In this document: in pieces, positions 9,783 to 18,900 of the stretch
How positions within the stretch are numbered: position 1 is the first letter of the stretch
Layout: the number at the start of each line of letters is the position of its first letter
Assembly: GCA_029860345.1 (NCBI GenBank)
Contig: JAOUBJ010000005.1
Span: 1-64,000 of the forward strand
Source of the DNA: Candidatus Zixiibacteriota bacterium
GTDB lineage: Bacteria; Zixibacteria; MSB-5A5; GN15; FEB-12
Length of the DNA: 64,000 bases
Direction of reading: 5' to 3'
Translations under genes and position numbers: made by a program
The notes under the pieces: model-generated
Databases searched by the model: none
Told to the model about the DNA's origin: nothing
What the model saw: only the letters and a program-made list of their open reading frames with translations

Positions 9783-9959
9783 ATGATGGCTAATGTACTA
9801 TTTCCTGCATGCGGTGCTGTGCGCGGCATAAGTCGACTATTCGGTGACTTGCAGCCGGTGGCGTACCGCGCCGTTTGGATCGGTCAGCATGCGCCGCACC
9901 GACTCCACGAATGTCGGTTGGGATCACAATTGGGTGTCTTCGACCAGGGAGGTATTTGA
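9783..9959 (+). CDS. Possible 58-residue leader peptide ORF
   Basis: This short ORF begins with two ATG codons (9783, 9786) about 20 nt after the predicted transcription start and ends with TGA at 9957-9959, directly abutting the GTG start of the next gene at 9960. The Shine-Dalgarno site of that gene (GGAGG, 9949-9953) lies inside the last codons of the short ORF, an arrangement typical of translational coupling or leader peptides. The predicted product starts MMANVLFPACGAV, has no signal peptide and resembles nothing I recognise. Its own ribosome site is weak (GGCAGAG), so it may be untranslated leader. Confidence 0.3.
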   Translation: MMANVLFPACGAVRGISRLFGDLQPVAYRAVWIGQHAPHRLHECRLGSQLGVFDQGGI

Positions 9960-10700
9960 GTGTTCAGCAACAGACATATTCTGCGAAGGTACCAGATAGC
10001 GTCGCTGTTGGTTGTGTCGATCATCGTTGGCGGTTTTCAACCGGCTTTCGCTCAGCCAGGTGTCACCAACGTCATTTATCCTGACCCGTCGTTTTCCACC
10101 GGTATGTTCAAAAGTGTCATCATCAATTCGAGCGCCATTCCAGGCGCCGATGTCTATGAAGTTTGTTTTTTCGACTCGGCTGATACCGAAAATACCACCT
10201 GTGCCGTGCTAACTCCGGCTGGACGTGATGCACTCGCGGCGGACCTTGAGGACGTGGTTGAGGGTCGCATCTACGGCTGTTTTATCCGGGCTCACTTTGA
10301 CCAGAACGGTAAGACGGCCTGCAGTGACACTCTGTTTCTGACCGGGGAAGCCACGACACATTGCCGAGTAATCGCCAACAACGCACGGAAGAGTTTGGGC
10401 GCATACGATGCGGCAGGCGCCCAGAGCGTCACCCGCGCCCACAATTATCCCAATCCGTTCAATCCCAAAGAGGAAGATACCAGGATCGTCTTCGAGTCGG
10501 GCGGCGGCGGTAGTGTCACCATACTGATTTATGACCTCTTCGGGAACTTGGTGTACGAAGAGAACGATGTCGATACCGACGATTTGAGATGGGAAGGGCG
10601 CAATGGTCGGGGCGAACTTGTCGGCAGCGGCGGCTATATCTGCCTGCTGAAAGTCGGAGATTCAATTGTCTCCAAGCATAAGATAGCGGTGATTAAATGA
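9960..10700 (+). CDS. Secreted protein with FlgD/Por-type C-terminal Ig-like domain
   Basis: A 246-residue exported protein starting at GTG 9960, chosen because GGAGG lies 6 nt upstream. A signal peptide ends near residue 31 (QPAFA before QPG). Residues about 35-135 are a beta-rich domain of unknown function resembling a fibronectin-type fold. The C-terminal about 85 residues begin with NYPNPFNP and continue as a FlgD Ig-like domain (VTILIYDLFGNLVYEE, ending SKHKIAVIK), the module that follows secreted FCB-group proteins and overlaps the type IX sorting family. It is the first clear gene of the envelope operon and overlaps the PorV-like gene by 4 nt (10697-10700). In type IX systems a PorV-like protein handles such tails, so this may be a partner or cargo of the next gene; that is inference. 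Confidence 0.8.
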   Translation: MFSNRHILRRYQIASLLVVSIIVGGFQPAFAQPGVTNVIYPDPSFSTGMFKSVIINSSAIPGADVYEVCFFDSADTENTTCAVLTPAGRDALAADLEDVVEGRIYGCFIRAHFDQNGKTACSDTLFLTGEATTHCRVIANNARKSLGAYDAAGAQSVTRAHNYPNPFNPKEEDTRIVFESGGGGSVTILIYDLFGNLVYEENDVDTDDLRWEGRNGRGELVGSGGYICLLKVGDSIVSKHKIAVIK

Positions 10701-12874
10701 GTGCGGGGAACCTAAGGTGGCTAACTCAGTCGCCGGTTTTATGGGTCATTGCGCTGGGCATTACCATGCTGACGGCATCCCCGGCAGCGACTATGGCCGC
10801 AGGCGGCGAGGCAGGTGAGGCCGATGAGTTCTTACGCTATGGTTCAAATGTACGCTCCCTGGGTATGGGACGAGCCTACGTGGCTCTGGCCGACGATGCT
10901 TCTGCCCTCTATCATAACCCGGCCGGGCTGATACGTCTGACTCGCGGCTACTCCGTTTACGGCATGCATTTCAGACCGTTTTACGAAAGCAACTACAACT
11001 TCGTCTCTCTGGCTATCAGCCGCCCCGATCCCACCGCCACCGGGTTAAAAAATATCTTCCTGGGTCCCAGTGCGGCCTGGGGCTTCGCTATTGTTCACCT
11101 GGGTTCCGATGGGTACGAGCAGCGAGATGATAACGACAATCTGGTCGATGAGGATTTCGGACTCTACCAACAAGCCTTTATGCTCGCCTTTGCTCGGGAA
11201 GCCGCTGGTTCGGCCGGGATTCTGAACTATGGAGCCACCTTCAAGGTGGTCCGACACGGTGTCTCCGACGCCACTTCAGAATACAACAATTCGGAAAGCA
11301 GCGTTGGTCTCGACCTTGGAGCACAGTTGCAGATGATTAATCCGCCGCTGGTGAAGGAACTCACCAGGGTACCTCTGATCGGCACCTTTTTCCAGCTCAA
11401 GCACCTAATGCCGTTACGCCTCGGTGTCAACATTCGCAACGTGATATCTCCAAAACTGGGATATGGTGGCAAGGCCGACAAATACCCTACCGCCTTGAGA
11501 GTCGGCGCCAGTTACCGCCTGCCAAGTGATTGGCTGTTACAAAACTCCGGCGTGCTGCTGGTCAGCGATTACGAGTGGCTTTTCGACGACATGGACAGGC
11601 TCATTCGTCTGAGCCGCCGCGTATCGTTTTCCAAAATTGCGCCGGGAGCCGGACAGTATTTCGGCACCGAGTTTCAGTACCAGACAGAGAAACTGAAACT
11701 GTCGCCACGCTTCGGGTTGAGCCATGTCTATAATGATTGGAAATTCTCGACCGGTTTTGGCGTGGCGTTCGAGGCGTCGGGCATGGATTTCCAGTTCGAC
11801 TTTGCTCACGGCTACCACGAAAACCTGGCTGACGATCAGCGGATTTCGTTGACCATTAGATTCGGCGGCAAGCGTGATGCCGATTATTTTGTCGACCCAT
11901 GGCAGATCCGCCCTATCGTGTCACCTGACACGATGTGGTCAATAGATCCCTGTGAGCCGCCAGTCGAACCGCTGGCAGACGAATCCGATGAGTCTGCCGA
12001 CACCGTGACCTCCCCAGGCACCAATTTGTCGCGCCGGAGTACAGCTTTGCGGGTGGTATCAGGTTTTCCGGACCTGTGGGAGGAGGCGTTACCAGCCGCC
12101 GTCACACTGGCCCGGGAACTGGACACGGCTAATGCTGACAGGTACCTGGAACTTGTCGGTGGACCCTTGTTGGCGGTGAACCTCGCCGAAAGAGCTATTG
12201 GTACTTTCCAAATCGATAGACGTGGTGAGGCAAGTCGTGTTGCCCTGGAGGCTATCGCTCGGTTTGAAGAACTGGTCGCCGAATCTCCGGACATAATGGG
12301 CGACTACTTCAATGTGTTGCTCGGCCAATGTGAGATGATCAACGCCGCTACCGTCGAAGGCGCCGCTGCCAATGGCGCCTGGTCACGCGCCGCCGATCTC
12401 TTGTACCGTGCCCTGGACAATGTCCAGTGCCTGAAACTGCATTTCCTGATCGGAACCTGCCACCAGAAAGAGAAAGACTTCACCAGGGCAGCCGAGCAGT
12501 TCCAAAAAGGTCTGGAGACATCGGATGCAGATTCACAAAGCATGCGCACGCTGTCTCGACTGTTGCTGGGCGAGGCTCTGTTGAACAGCAACCACGCCGA
12601 CTCGGCCATAGCGGTCTTGTCGAAATTGACTCAAAGCCAGACGCTGCCGATGGCTTCGCTGAGCGCGGACTATCCGCGTTACTGGACGTTTGATGACATG
12701 CGCGTTCCCGACGATGCCCAGTATTTTATCGCTCGGTGCTATCTGAGTTTGAACGACGACAGCCGGGCAGCAGCCGAGTTTGTCAAAATCTGTCGCTTTT
12801 ATCCCGGCTCCGACAAGTGTGAAGAGGCGGCAGTTGAAACCAATCAGGCCGTACAGAAACTGTTGAATAGGTAA
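10697..12874 (+). CDS. PorV/UPF0164-like outer-membrane barrel with C-terminal TPR region
   Basis: A 725-residue outer-membrane protein. The signal peptide covers about residues 1-34. The diagnostic PorV/UPF0164 stretch follows: LGMGRAYVALADDASALYHN and PAGL at about 55-78. Residues to about 400 show alternating beta-strand pattern (FGLSHVYNDWKFSTGFGVAF). A variable linker (about 410-440) leads to a helical TPR-type region (about 500-715; FLIGTCHQKEKDFTRAAEQF). PorV proteins are normally 350-400 residues, so the TPR half is an extra. The ATG at 10697 overlaps the previous stop by 4 nt. As second gene of the operon it probably forms the outer-membrane part of the ExbB/ExbD-energised assembly and exposes a TPR scaffold for partner binding. 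Confidence 0.8.
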   Translation: MSAGNLRWLTQSPVLWVIALGITMLTASPAATMAAGGEAGEADEFLRYGSNVRSLGMGRAYVALADDASALYHNPAGLIRLTRGYSVYGMHFRPFYESNYNFVSLAISRPDPTATGLKNIFLGPSAAWGFAIVHLGSDGYEQRDDNDNLVDEDFGLYQQAFMLAFAREAAGSAGILNYGATFKVVRHGVSDATSEYNNSESSVGLDLGAQLQMINPPLVKELTRVPLIGTFFQLKHLMPLRLGVNIRNVISPKLGYGGKADKYPTALRVGASYRLPSDWLLQNSGVLLVSDYEWLFDDMDRLIRLSRRVSFSKIAPGAGQYFGTEFQYQTEKLKLSPRFGLSHVYNDWKFSTGFGVAFEASGMDFQFDFAHGYHENLADDQRISLTIRFGGKRDADYFVDPWQIRPIVSPDTMWSIDPCEPPVEPLADESDESADTVTSPGTNLSRRSTALRVVSGFPDLWEEALPAAVTLARELDTANADRYLELVGGPLLAVNLAERAIGTFQIDRRGEASRVALEAIARFEELVAESPDIMGDYFNVLLGQCEMINAATVEGAAANGAWSRAADLLYRALDNVQCLKLHFLIGTCHQKEKDFTRAAEQFQKGLETSDADSQSMRTLSRLLLGEALLNSNHADSAIAVLSKLTQSQTLPMASLSADYPRYWTFDDMRVPDDAQYFIARCYLSLNDDSRAAAEFVKICRFYPGSDKCEEAAVETNQAVQKLLNR

Positions 12875-12894
12875 GAGTAGAGATAGGAGAGCAG

Positions 12895-14205
12895 ATGTTG
12901 TTGACACAGATAATCAGAATAAAAAGCCGTGGTGTCTTCTGGATCGCCCTGGCAGGGTTAGTGATCGGGGGCACCAGCCTGGGCTGGGCACAATCGGTAG
13001 ATACTACGATTTGCATCAAAAAGCCTGTCGCGATCAGGAGCGATACGGCCCAGGGTACCGATGTGGACATTCGTGTCAGATGGCAGGTGGAGTGCGACAC
13101 CCTTCGATTACCGCCGCAGACATTTGATGAGTTCCGAGTATGGTGTTCCGAAGACGCGCTCTTCGATGGTGTCACCGTCCAGTCGCAAAGGATCACCGAT
13201 GACTCTGTCATTGTATTCTATGGCAAAGATTCTACCGCCAGCTATTACTTCAAAGTAGTGGGGTACAGAGGCGGCGAGGAGATTACCACATCGGAGATAA
13301 TGCCTTTCTCCCTGGTGCGAGCAGGAGAGGGCGTTTATTATCGAACACTGGGCTACTGGTTTCTGTGGCTTCTGGATCACATCGGGCTGATTGATGAGGA
13401 TGGTCGTAAGAAAGCGTGGGTAAAGTCCTCACCAACCGGCTGGGCTGCGTTCGAGTTGATTGCCATATTCTTTGTCATAGGCAGCATTGTTTGGATAAGC
13501 AGAACCTGGTTGGCGCTCAGGTCGACCAAAGTCTTCCTGGTTAATAAGCGGATTGGAGGACGCAACGAGGTCGATGTGGTCCTCCGTGAGCAGGAGGTAG
13601 AGTCTCTTAGGCCGGATCAGAAGAACACTCTCGCTCAGTTGATAAAGGACCGATTGACCCGCGGGTCCTTCAAGGGACTGTGGGGCCGACTTATCAGTGT
13701 CGCGTTGTGGGAATTCACGGTAAGACGCCGGGTCACACAAAAACGCTTTCGCTGTGTTCCCACGGTGAGGATTCTGCTATCATCGGCAACCGCCCTGCGT
13801 ACCAGCAAAGAGATCGAGGACGCCATAGAGGTTCGCGTCCAGGCGGAGGAAGAGGAACTGCGCAAACGGAGTTTCATTGATATCCTCTGGGCCTTGGGTG
13901 TAACGGCGCCCCTGGTGGGGTTGTTCGGAACCGTAACCGGTATTAGCGAGTCGTTCAAGATCATCGGCAAGAGAGAAGTTCAAGAAAGTGGATTCATGGA
14001 GGCTCTCGCCAGCGGCATCAACGAAGCGCTGTACACTACTATCTGTGGATTGATAGTCGGGATCGCCTTCATGTTGGCCTATTACTGGTACAATTACAAA
14101 CTGGAGCGAATTCATGCCATGTGGGTGATATTTGCTTCGGAGTTTATTGACCAGCTCAAACACCAGGTGGGTAATAGCAAAGCCGATAAAAACGAACCGG
14201 CATGA
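12895..14205 (+). CDS. MotA/TolQ/ExbB-family proton channel with extra extracytoplasmic domain
   Basis: A 436-residue inner-membrane protein. A signal-like hydrophobic segment (14-32, ending GWAQS) is followed by a beta-rich extracytoplasmic domain of about 120 residues that resembles fibronectin type III. A transmembrane helix lies at about 185-205. After a cytoplasmic stretch come the family-defining helices at about 328-350 (LGVTAPLVGLFGTVTGI) and 378-398 (YTTICGLIVGIAFMLAYYW), matching the pore-forming helices of ExbB/TolQ. Usual ExbB/TolQ is about 230-250 residues, so the N-terminal 160 are additional. Shine-Dalgarno AGGAGA lies 4 nt before the ATG. Two ExbD/TolR genes follow at 18 and 13 nt. 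The product should conduct protons and drive the ExbD pair. Confidence 0.9.
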   Translation: MLLTQIIRIKSRGVFWIALAGLVIGGTSLGWAQSVDTTICIKKPVAIRSDTAQGTDVDIRVRWQVECDTLRLPPQTFDEFRVWCSEDALFDGVTVQSQRITDDSVIVFYGKDSTASYYFKVVGYRGGEEITTSEIMPFSLVRAGEGVYYRTLGYWFLWLLDHIGLIDEDGRKKAWVKSSPTGWAAFELIAIFFVIGSIVWISRTWLALRSTKVFLVNKRIGGRNEVDVVLREQEVESLRPDQKNTLAQLIKDRLTRGSFKGLWGRLISVALWEFTVRRRVTQKRFRCVPTVRILLSSATALRTSKEIEDAIEVRVQAEEEELRKRSFIDILWALGVTAPLVGLFGTVTGISESFKIIGKREVQESGFMEALASGINEALYTTICGLIVGIAFMLAYYWYNYKLERIHAMWVIFASEFIDQLKHQVGNSKADKNEPA

Positions 14206-14223
14206 TTGCGGATGTGAAGTGCA

Positions 14224-14742
14224 ATGAAGTTTCGAAAGATCAAAGCAGCCAAGGAACTTGAGATTGTCAGCCTCATCGACGTTGTCTTCCTGCTGATAAT
14301 CTTCGGCCTGGTCATGAAGGTCTATGAGATATCGGCGGAGGATCCCGGCGAAGAACTGGCCAAGACGCTCAAGATAGAAATCTGGCGGCAGTCCGAAACC
14401 GACGAGCAGGGAACGTTGCGCTCCTGGTCGGCCGTCAGATTCCTCGATACCGACGGCGCTTTGATCAGCGATACCGGCCTCTTCCCCCCCGATGCCGGTC
14501 TTGAACGAAGCAGCTTGAGTGATGGGCAGTTCGAACAATTGGATGCCTGCAAGCTCATTCGCCGCCAGCTTGAGGATTACATGCTGACGTTCGAGGCGGA
14601 GGATGTGGCTGATCCAACCCATAAGATCCACTTGGTGGTGGCCTCAGATACCAGGGTCAGGATTGTCAATTTCATCGCCAACGAGTGCATACCTTACCGT
14701 GATAAAGTACGATGGTTGAGACTGGAAAACGAAGTCAGGTGA
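14224..14742 (+). CDS. ExbD/TolR-family protein, first copy
   Basis: A 172-residue single-pass protein. The short cytoplasmic N-terminus is followed by a transmembrane helix (about 12-33) with the conserved proton-accepting aspartate D19 (LIDVVFLLIIF). The periplasmic part (about 35-172) is longer and more divergent than in standard ExbD (about 140 residues in total) and holds an insertion around residues 55-115. The near C-terminal IHLVVASDTRVRIVNFI resembles the usual ExbD strand pattern. It follows the ExbB-type gene by 18 nt and precedes a second ExbD by 13 nt. With D19 intact it should work as the proton-coupled rotor or stator partner of the ExbB channel. Confidence 0.88.
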   Translation: MKFRKIKAAKELEIVSLIDVVFLLIIFGLVMKVYEISAEDPGEELAKTLKIEIWRQSETDEQGTLRSWSAVRFLDTDGALISDTGLFPPDAGLERSSLSDGQFEQLDACKLIRRQLEDYMLTFEAEDVADPTHKIHLVVASDTRVRIVNFIANECIPYRDKVRWLRLENEVR

Positions 14743-14755
14743 ATGGGAATCATGT

Positions 14756-15304
14756 ATGCCTTATAGGGTAAGTAGAGTTGGAAGACGGAAGCTCATGCTG
14801 TTTCCTTTGATGGACATGTTCTTCATTCTTCTGCTGTTCTTTTTGATCACGTCGGGTTTTTCGACAAAACCACCATCGGAAACGGTCGTGAACTCTGCAG
14901 TCCCGAGGCCGGATATCGGCGAAGCCCAGTTTCTGCTCCAGATGGTCAGCCAGAAAAGTGTCGTCTGGTTGGACATGCTTTCATTCCAGGGGCAATGGGC
15001 CGGCGACTTCCCAAAGTCGCACACCATCGGTATTTCAAAACTGGAGTTAAAAGAGCGGCTGGGGAGATTCCTCGCCAAATACGGTGATTGCCTGCAAACC
15101 GATGTTGTTGCCGTCATCAGGTGTCCCGACAGCCTGACCTTCGGAGATATGGTGACCGTTCAGGAAAACCTCAAGACTGTTTTCGAAGAAAGTCTGCCGG
15201 ATCACATACTTAAGATGAGCATGGTTGGATGCGTGGGATTTGATTTCTCAGTCGAAGATGTTGCCATCCCGGAAGGCGGCGGGAGAGTGAAACTCAGATG
15301 GTAG
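14756..15304 (+). CDS. ExbD/TolR-family protein, second copy
   Basis: A 182-residue single-pass protein. A basic N-terminus (VSRVGRRKL) precedes a transmembrane helix (about 14-34) with the conserved aspartate D20 (FPLMDMFFILLLFFLI). The periplasmic domain contains VVAVIRCPDSLTFGDMVTVQ, a good match to the ExbD pattern in which a residue-level proton site is followed by a peptidoglycan- or partner-binding fold. It differs strongly from the first copy, so the two ExbD-type proteins probably form a heteromeric pair inside one ExbB pentamer, as in gliding GldL/GldM-like or paired ExbD systems; this is inference. The gene ends 7 nt inside the next gene (15298-15304). Confidence 0.88.
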   Translation: MPYRVSRVGRRKLMLFPLMDMFFILLLFFLITSGFSTKPPSETVVNSAVPRPDIGEAQFLLQMVSQKSVVWLDMLSFQGQWAGDFPKSHTIGISKLELKERLGRFLAKYGDCLQTDVVAVIRCPDSLTFGDMVTVQENLKTVFEESLPDHILKMSMVGCVGFDFSVEDVAIPEGGGRVKLRW

Positions 15305-15900
15305 ATTCCTACAAAATGAGAAACTGGCTGAAACTGATCGGCGCTCTCGCATGTGGCGGCTGGTTGGTGGCCGCGCAACCCGGCTGCGACGGCAGACAAC
15401 CGATCGATTCGATGGAAGCTCCACCCGGTTGTGTCGAAGCCCCGTCCGATACCGTTACAACACCAACGGTCGGCCTGAGGGGTCTGGACCTCACTCCCGG
15501 AACCGTCTGCACATTTCAAATCAATTTGAGAGAAGGTCGCTCGTTGTTCTGGGATGACTTTGTCAGACAGTTCCCCAACGCTACCATCATGGTATCGCTG
15601 GAGATTGATCGGGCGGGCGGGGTGGCTCGATGGATTGACGAGGACGACGGTCAACAACCGGCTGCACTGACAAAAGTCAAAAAGGCCATTAACACCTGGC
15701 GATGGGAAGGCGGATGCCTGTATGGCGTGATCTGCTTTGTCTTCAACACGGCCGAATCCCGTGTATACATCGATGACTCCCGTTTGATTGAAATGCCCGG
15801 TTGCGGTGAGGGTGAAATAATCAGAAACCGTTTGCATCGTGTCTATAGAAAGAAACAGATGTACTATTTCTGGGAGAGCAGAAGTGAGATTTGTTACTAG
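15298..15900 (+). CDS. TonB C-terminal-domain-like envelope protein
   Basis: A 200-residue protein. The ATG at 15298 overlaps the previous gene by 7 nt; the ATG at 15316 (MRNWLKLIGAL) is an alternative that gives a better signal peptide. A hydrophobic start ends in AAQPGCDG, with a cysteine not in a canonical lipobox. Residues about 90-165 match the TonB C-terminal pattern: VSLEIDRAGGVARWI, then ALTKVKKAINTWRW (the usual AVRxWRF position) and GVICFVFN. TonB normally has an anchored N-terminus and a long Pro-rich spacer; here the spacer is short, so this is not a standard TonB. Position directly after ExbB and two ExbD genes supports a TonB-like job, perhaps passing force to the PorV-like or TPR partners. 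Several paired cysteines suggest disulfides. Confidence 0.65.
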   Translation: MVDSYKMRNWLKLIGALACGGWLVAAQPGCDGRQPIDSMEAPPGCVEAPSDTVTTPTVGLRGLDLTPGTVCTFQINLREGRSLFWDDFVRQFPNATIMVSLEIDRAGGVARWIDEDDGQQPAALTKVKKAINTWRWEGGCLYGVICFVFNTAESRVYIDDSRLIEMPGCGEGEIIRNRLHRVYRKKQMYYFWESRSEICY

Positions 15901-15951
15901 CCGGATGAGTCAGGCTCAGGCGGCTTCACGAAATGGTTTAGAGTTTGACCA

Positions 15952-18900
15952 ATGACCAACCTTAAGGACTCCATACTCAGGCTTACGATCCTGATGGCTG
16001 CCCTGCTGGTTATGCCGCGTCCCGGCGCGGCCCAGGAAGACGGCTACCCCGCGCTGGACCTCATGGTCGAGGCCGGCCAAACCTATCGTGACGGCTTGGC
16101 CGAATGTGATGCTTCGACAATTGGACGGGCAGGGGATGCATACTTGACTGTGCGTCAAACCTTGTTGGCCGATCCGGCGGGCCTGGCGCGGCAGTATCAG
16201 AAACTGATCCCCAAATCCGCATATATGATCGGCTGGTGCCGCTTGAGGCAGGCGGAGATACTCGGTGATTCGGATTTGAGAGAGACTGCTCTCTCTTACT
16301 TCGATTCGGTATCAAGCGATGCACCGGGTTTTCTGGGCGGCTACGCCAGGGTAATGACCGGAGAGATTCGGTTGCTGCAAGCTGTAGAACAAAAGTACCG
16401 TCTGTTGTGCCAAGGCAACCTGGATTCAGCGCATGTCGAACAACTGACGCGAGCCATCAATGCCGCTCGTAGCGACTTCGCCGAGGCCGACGGGTTGCTT
16501 GAAGATGGGGCCGATCAGCAGGCCTTGGTACACATTAAAACTGAAGATGTTTTCTATGAACTGGCCAGGCTGCACTCATCGGTTGGCGATTCGGCCAAGG
16601 CTTTAGCCTACCTTGACAGCATAAACTACTCCCCACAGAGTCAGTCAGCCGGCCCGAGCCTGGCCGCTTATAGCCGCTACTGCGATGCCGTCACTGTTCT
16701 GGACAGATACCTACTGGCTTTGGATGACCCATCGGCAAAACAGACGGTGTCAGCCCAGATCAACCGGTTCGGTCAAGTCGATCGGCCATTTCGTCTGGCT
16801 ACTATTGCGCGCCTTAATGGTGACTATAATGCACCGATTGAGGACTACGAAACCGCCGCCGGCCTCACGTATCAGCGAAGCAACCTATCCATCCCCGAGG
16901 CGCATTATTTCCGAGGCTTTGCTCACCTGGGACTGGCCACCAACGAGGACAGCTTACGCGGTATAAACAGCGCACCGGCGCAAGTGCTCGGTTTGGCCAA
17001 AGAAGATTTTGACAACTACGTCGAATCGGTCGGAAATCTCAGACTGGACAATGACGAACGTTTGAGATACCTGGTGGCCCGAGCCGGACACAAGTCACTC
17101 GTGCTTGGGTCTGCGTTGGGTGAGACTCTTTCCGATGAAGAACTGGTGTCGCTCTCGGTCGACGATGTCAAGTTCCTGATAAGGATAGCCGCATCCACTC
17201 ATACCCTGGCCCGTCGACGTTGTATCGATGCTTTGCACAGGTTCTTTGATGCCTATTTACCGCGCTTGCAGTCAGGTACGCTGGATGATACGCGGACTGC
17301 CGATTTTGAAGAATGCTCAACAGCCCTGGCCACCCGTTTCACACGGGATCAGGCCCTTTTCTACAAGGGTATCCTGCAGTCGCTGGAAGCTGAAGGACAG
17401 ATAGGTCCGCAGGCAGCCAGAACATTTGAGATGGCGGCCGCGACAATGGCTCAGGTCACAGGGGACTTTGAGGCCGAAGCGGAATATGTGCGGGCACGAT
17501 GCCTGTGTAAGGCGAGAAAGTATGATGAAGCCGAGCCGTTGTTGCGCCAATTGGTTCAGGACTATGGCTCGGTGCGAGCGCTCTATTTCTACGCCATGGC
17601 TTTCCGCGGCTTGAACCCCTTGAGAGAGGCGGCGGACACCACCGCCATCAAGGACGAACTCCACGGATTAATGTTGGCCGTTCGCGAGGCTATCCGCATC
17701 GCAGGCGACCGACCGGAGTATGACAATTTCCGCATAAACGCCCACAACATGCTTACAGAGAGTCTGTCGGGCCATTTTCGCCACCCCGACAGCCTCCTCA
17801 TCGGCGGACTCGACCAACTCAATTGCCCAGAGACTTTGTCGGTCGACATCAGTGGTTGGACTCCCGAACTGGTCATGTACGAAACGCTTTCAGAGAAAGC
17901 GGCGATTGGTGAGCAGTTTGAACAAGAGAGCCGCAAAGACCTCATCGGCTACGGCCTGCCAAAACTGTGGCTGGCACCCGGCCAGGTATATTGCGGCAGG
18001 AGCGCGATTCCAATAATTGCAAACAGTTTTGCGGCCATTCCCGACTCGGTGCATGTTGATTACATTTGGCGGGGTCGGATACAGTTTGCAGATAATGATG
18101 ACAACACTCTCAGCCTCGATCAATGTCACTCCGAACTGGTCAAGGACGGGTCGTTGATCGACTGTGTCGATTCAACATCGAGCCACGGCGCCTATTTCTT
18201 TGACGCCGACATAGACATGCACGATTCAGTATTGGTTCGGGCTACCAAAGAAGGGTTCTATCTTACCACCCTGAAACGCACCTCAAGTCAACCGGGCGAT
18301 GCCTTCTTCAAGGAGACCCTGGCGCGAAAAGTGCGCTATGGAGCATCAGATCGGACCGGTTCCGGACCGTTTGAAGTGACCGAGAACAACCAGGACGCCT
18401 ACAGTTTCAACCTGGCGGCTCATCGAAACTCACACCAGCCGCCGGCAGAATTGGTGGAGCGTTTTGCAGCCGATCGATACCTTCGCGATTATGCTTATGA
18501 TCAAAGCCACAATCGATACCTGGCCGTAAGCAGTCAACTCAACCACGGACTGATTGTCTACTCCGCTGAAGGCACCGCCGATACCCTGAGGCTGAAGGCA
18601 TCGACAAACCTGGACAACGCCGAAGGCATCACCGTTGATTCGGATGGTAATATCTACATCGCCGATTGGGGGAATCATCGCGTACTGGTGCTGGATTCGT
18701 TCGGACACGAACGTTTCTCTTTTAGCGCCCTGGGGCAGAACCAAACAGCCAATTCAAACCAGGCCGCTCGACTGGTGTTCCCCAACCGGATAGTTGCCGA
18801 AGAAGACTTGGCGAGATTGGACCATCGGCGCCAAAGACACTTGTTGGTCTCCGACTGGTTCGGTGTCCACAAGTTTGATGCTCAGGGTAGATATCTCGAC

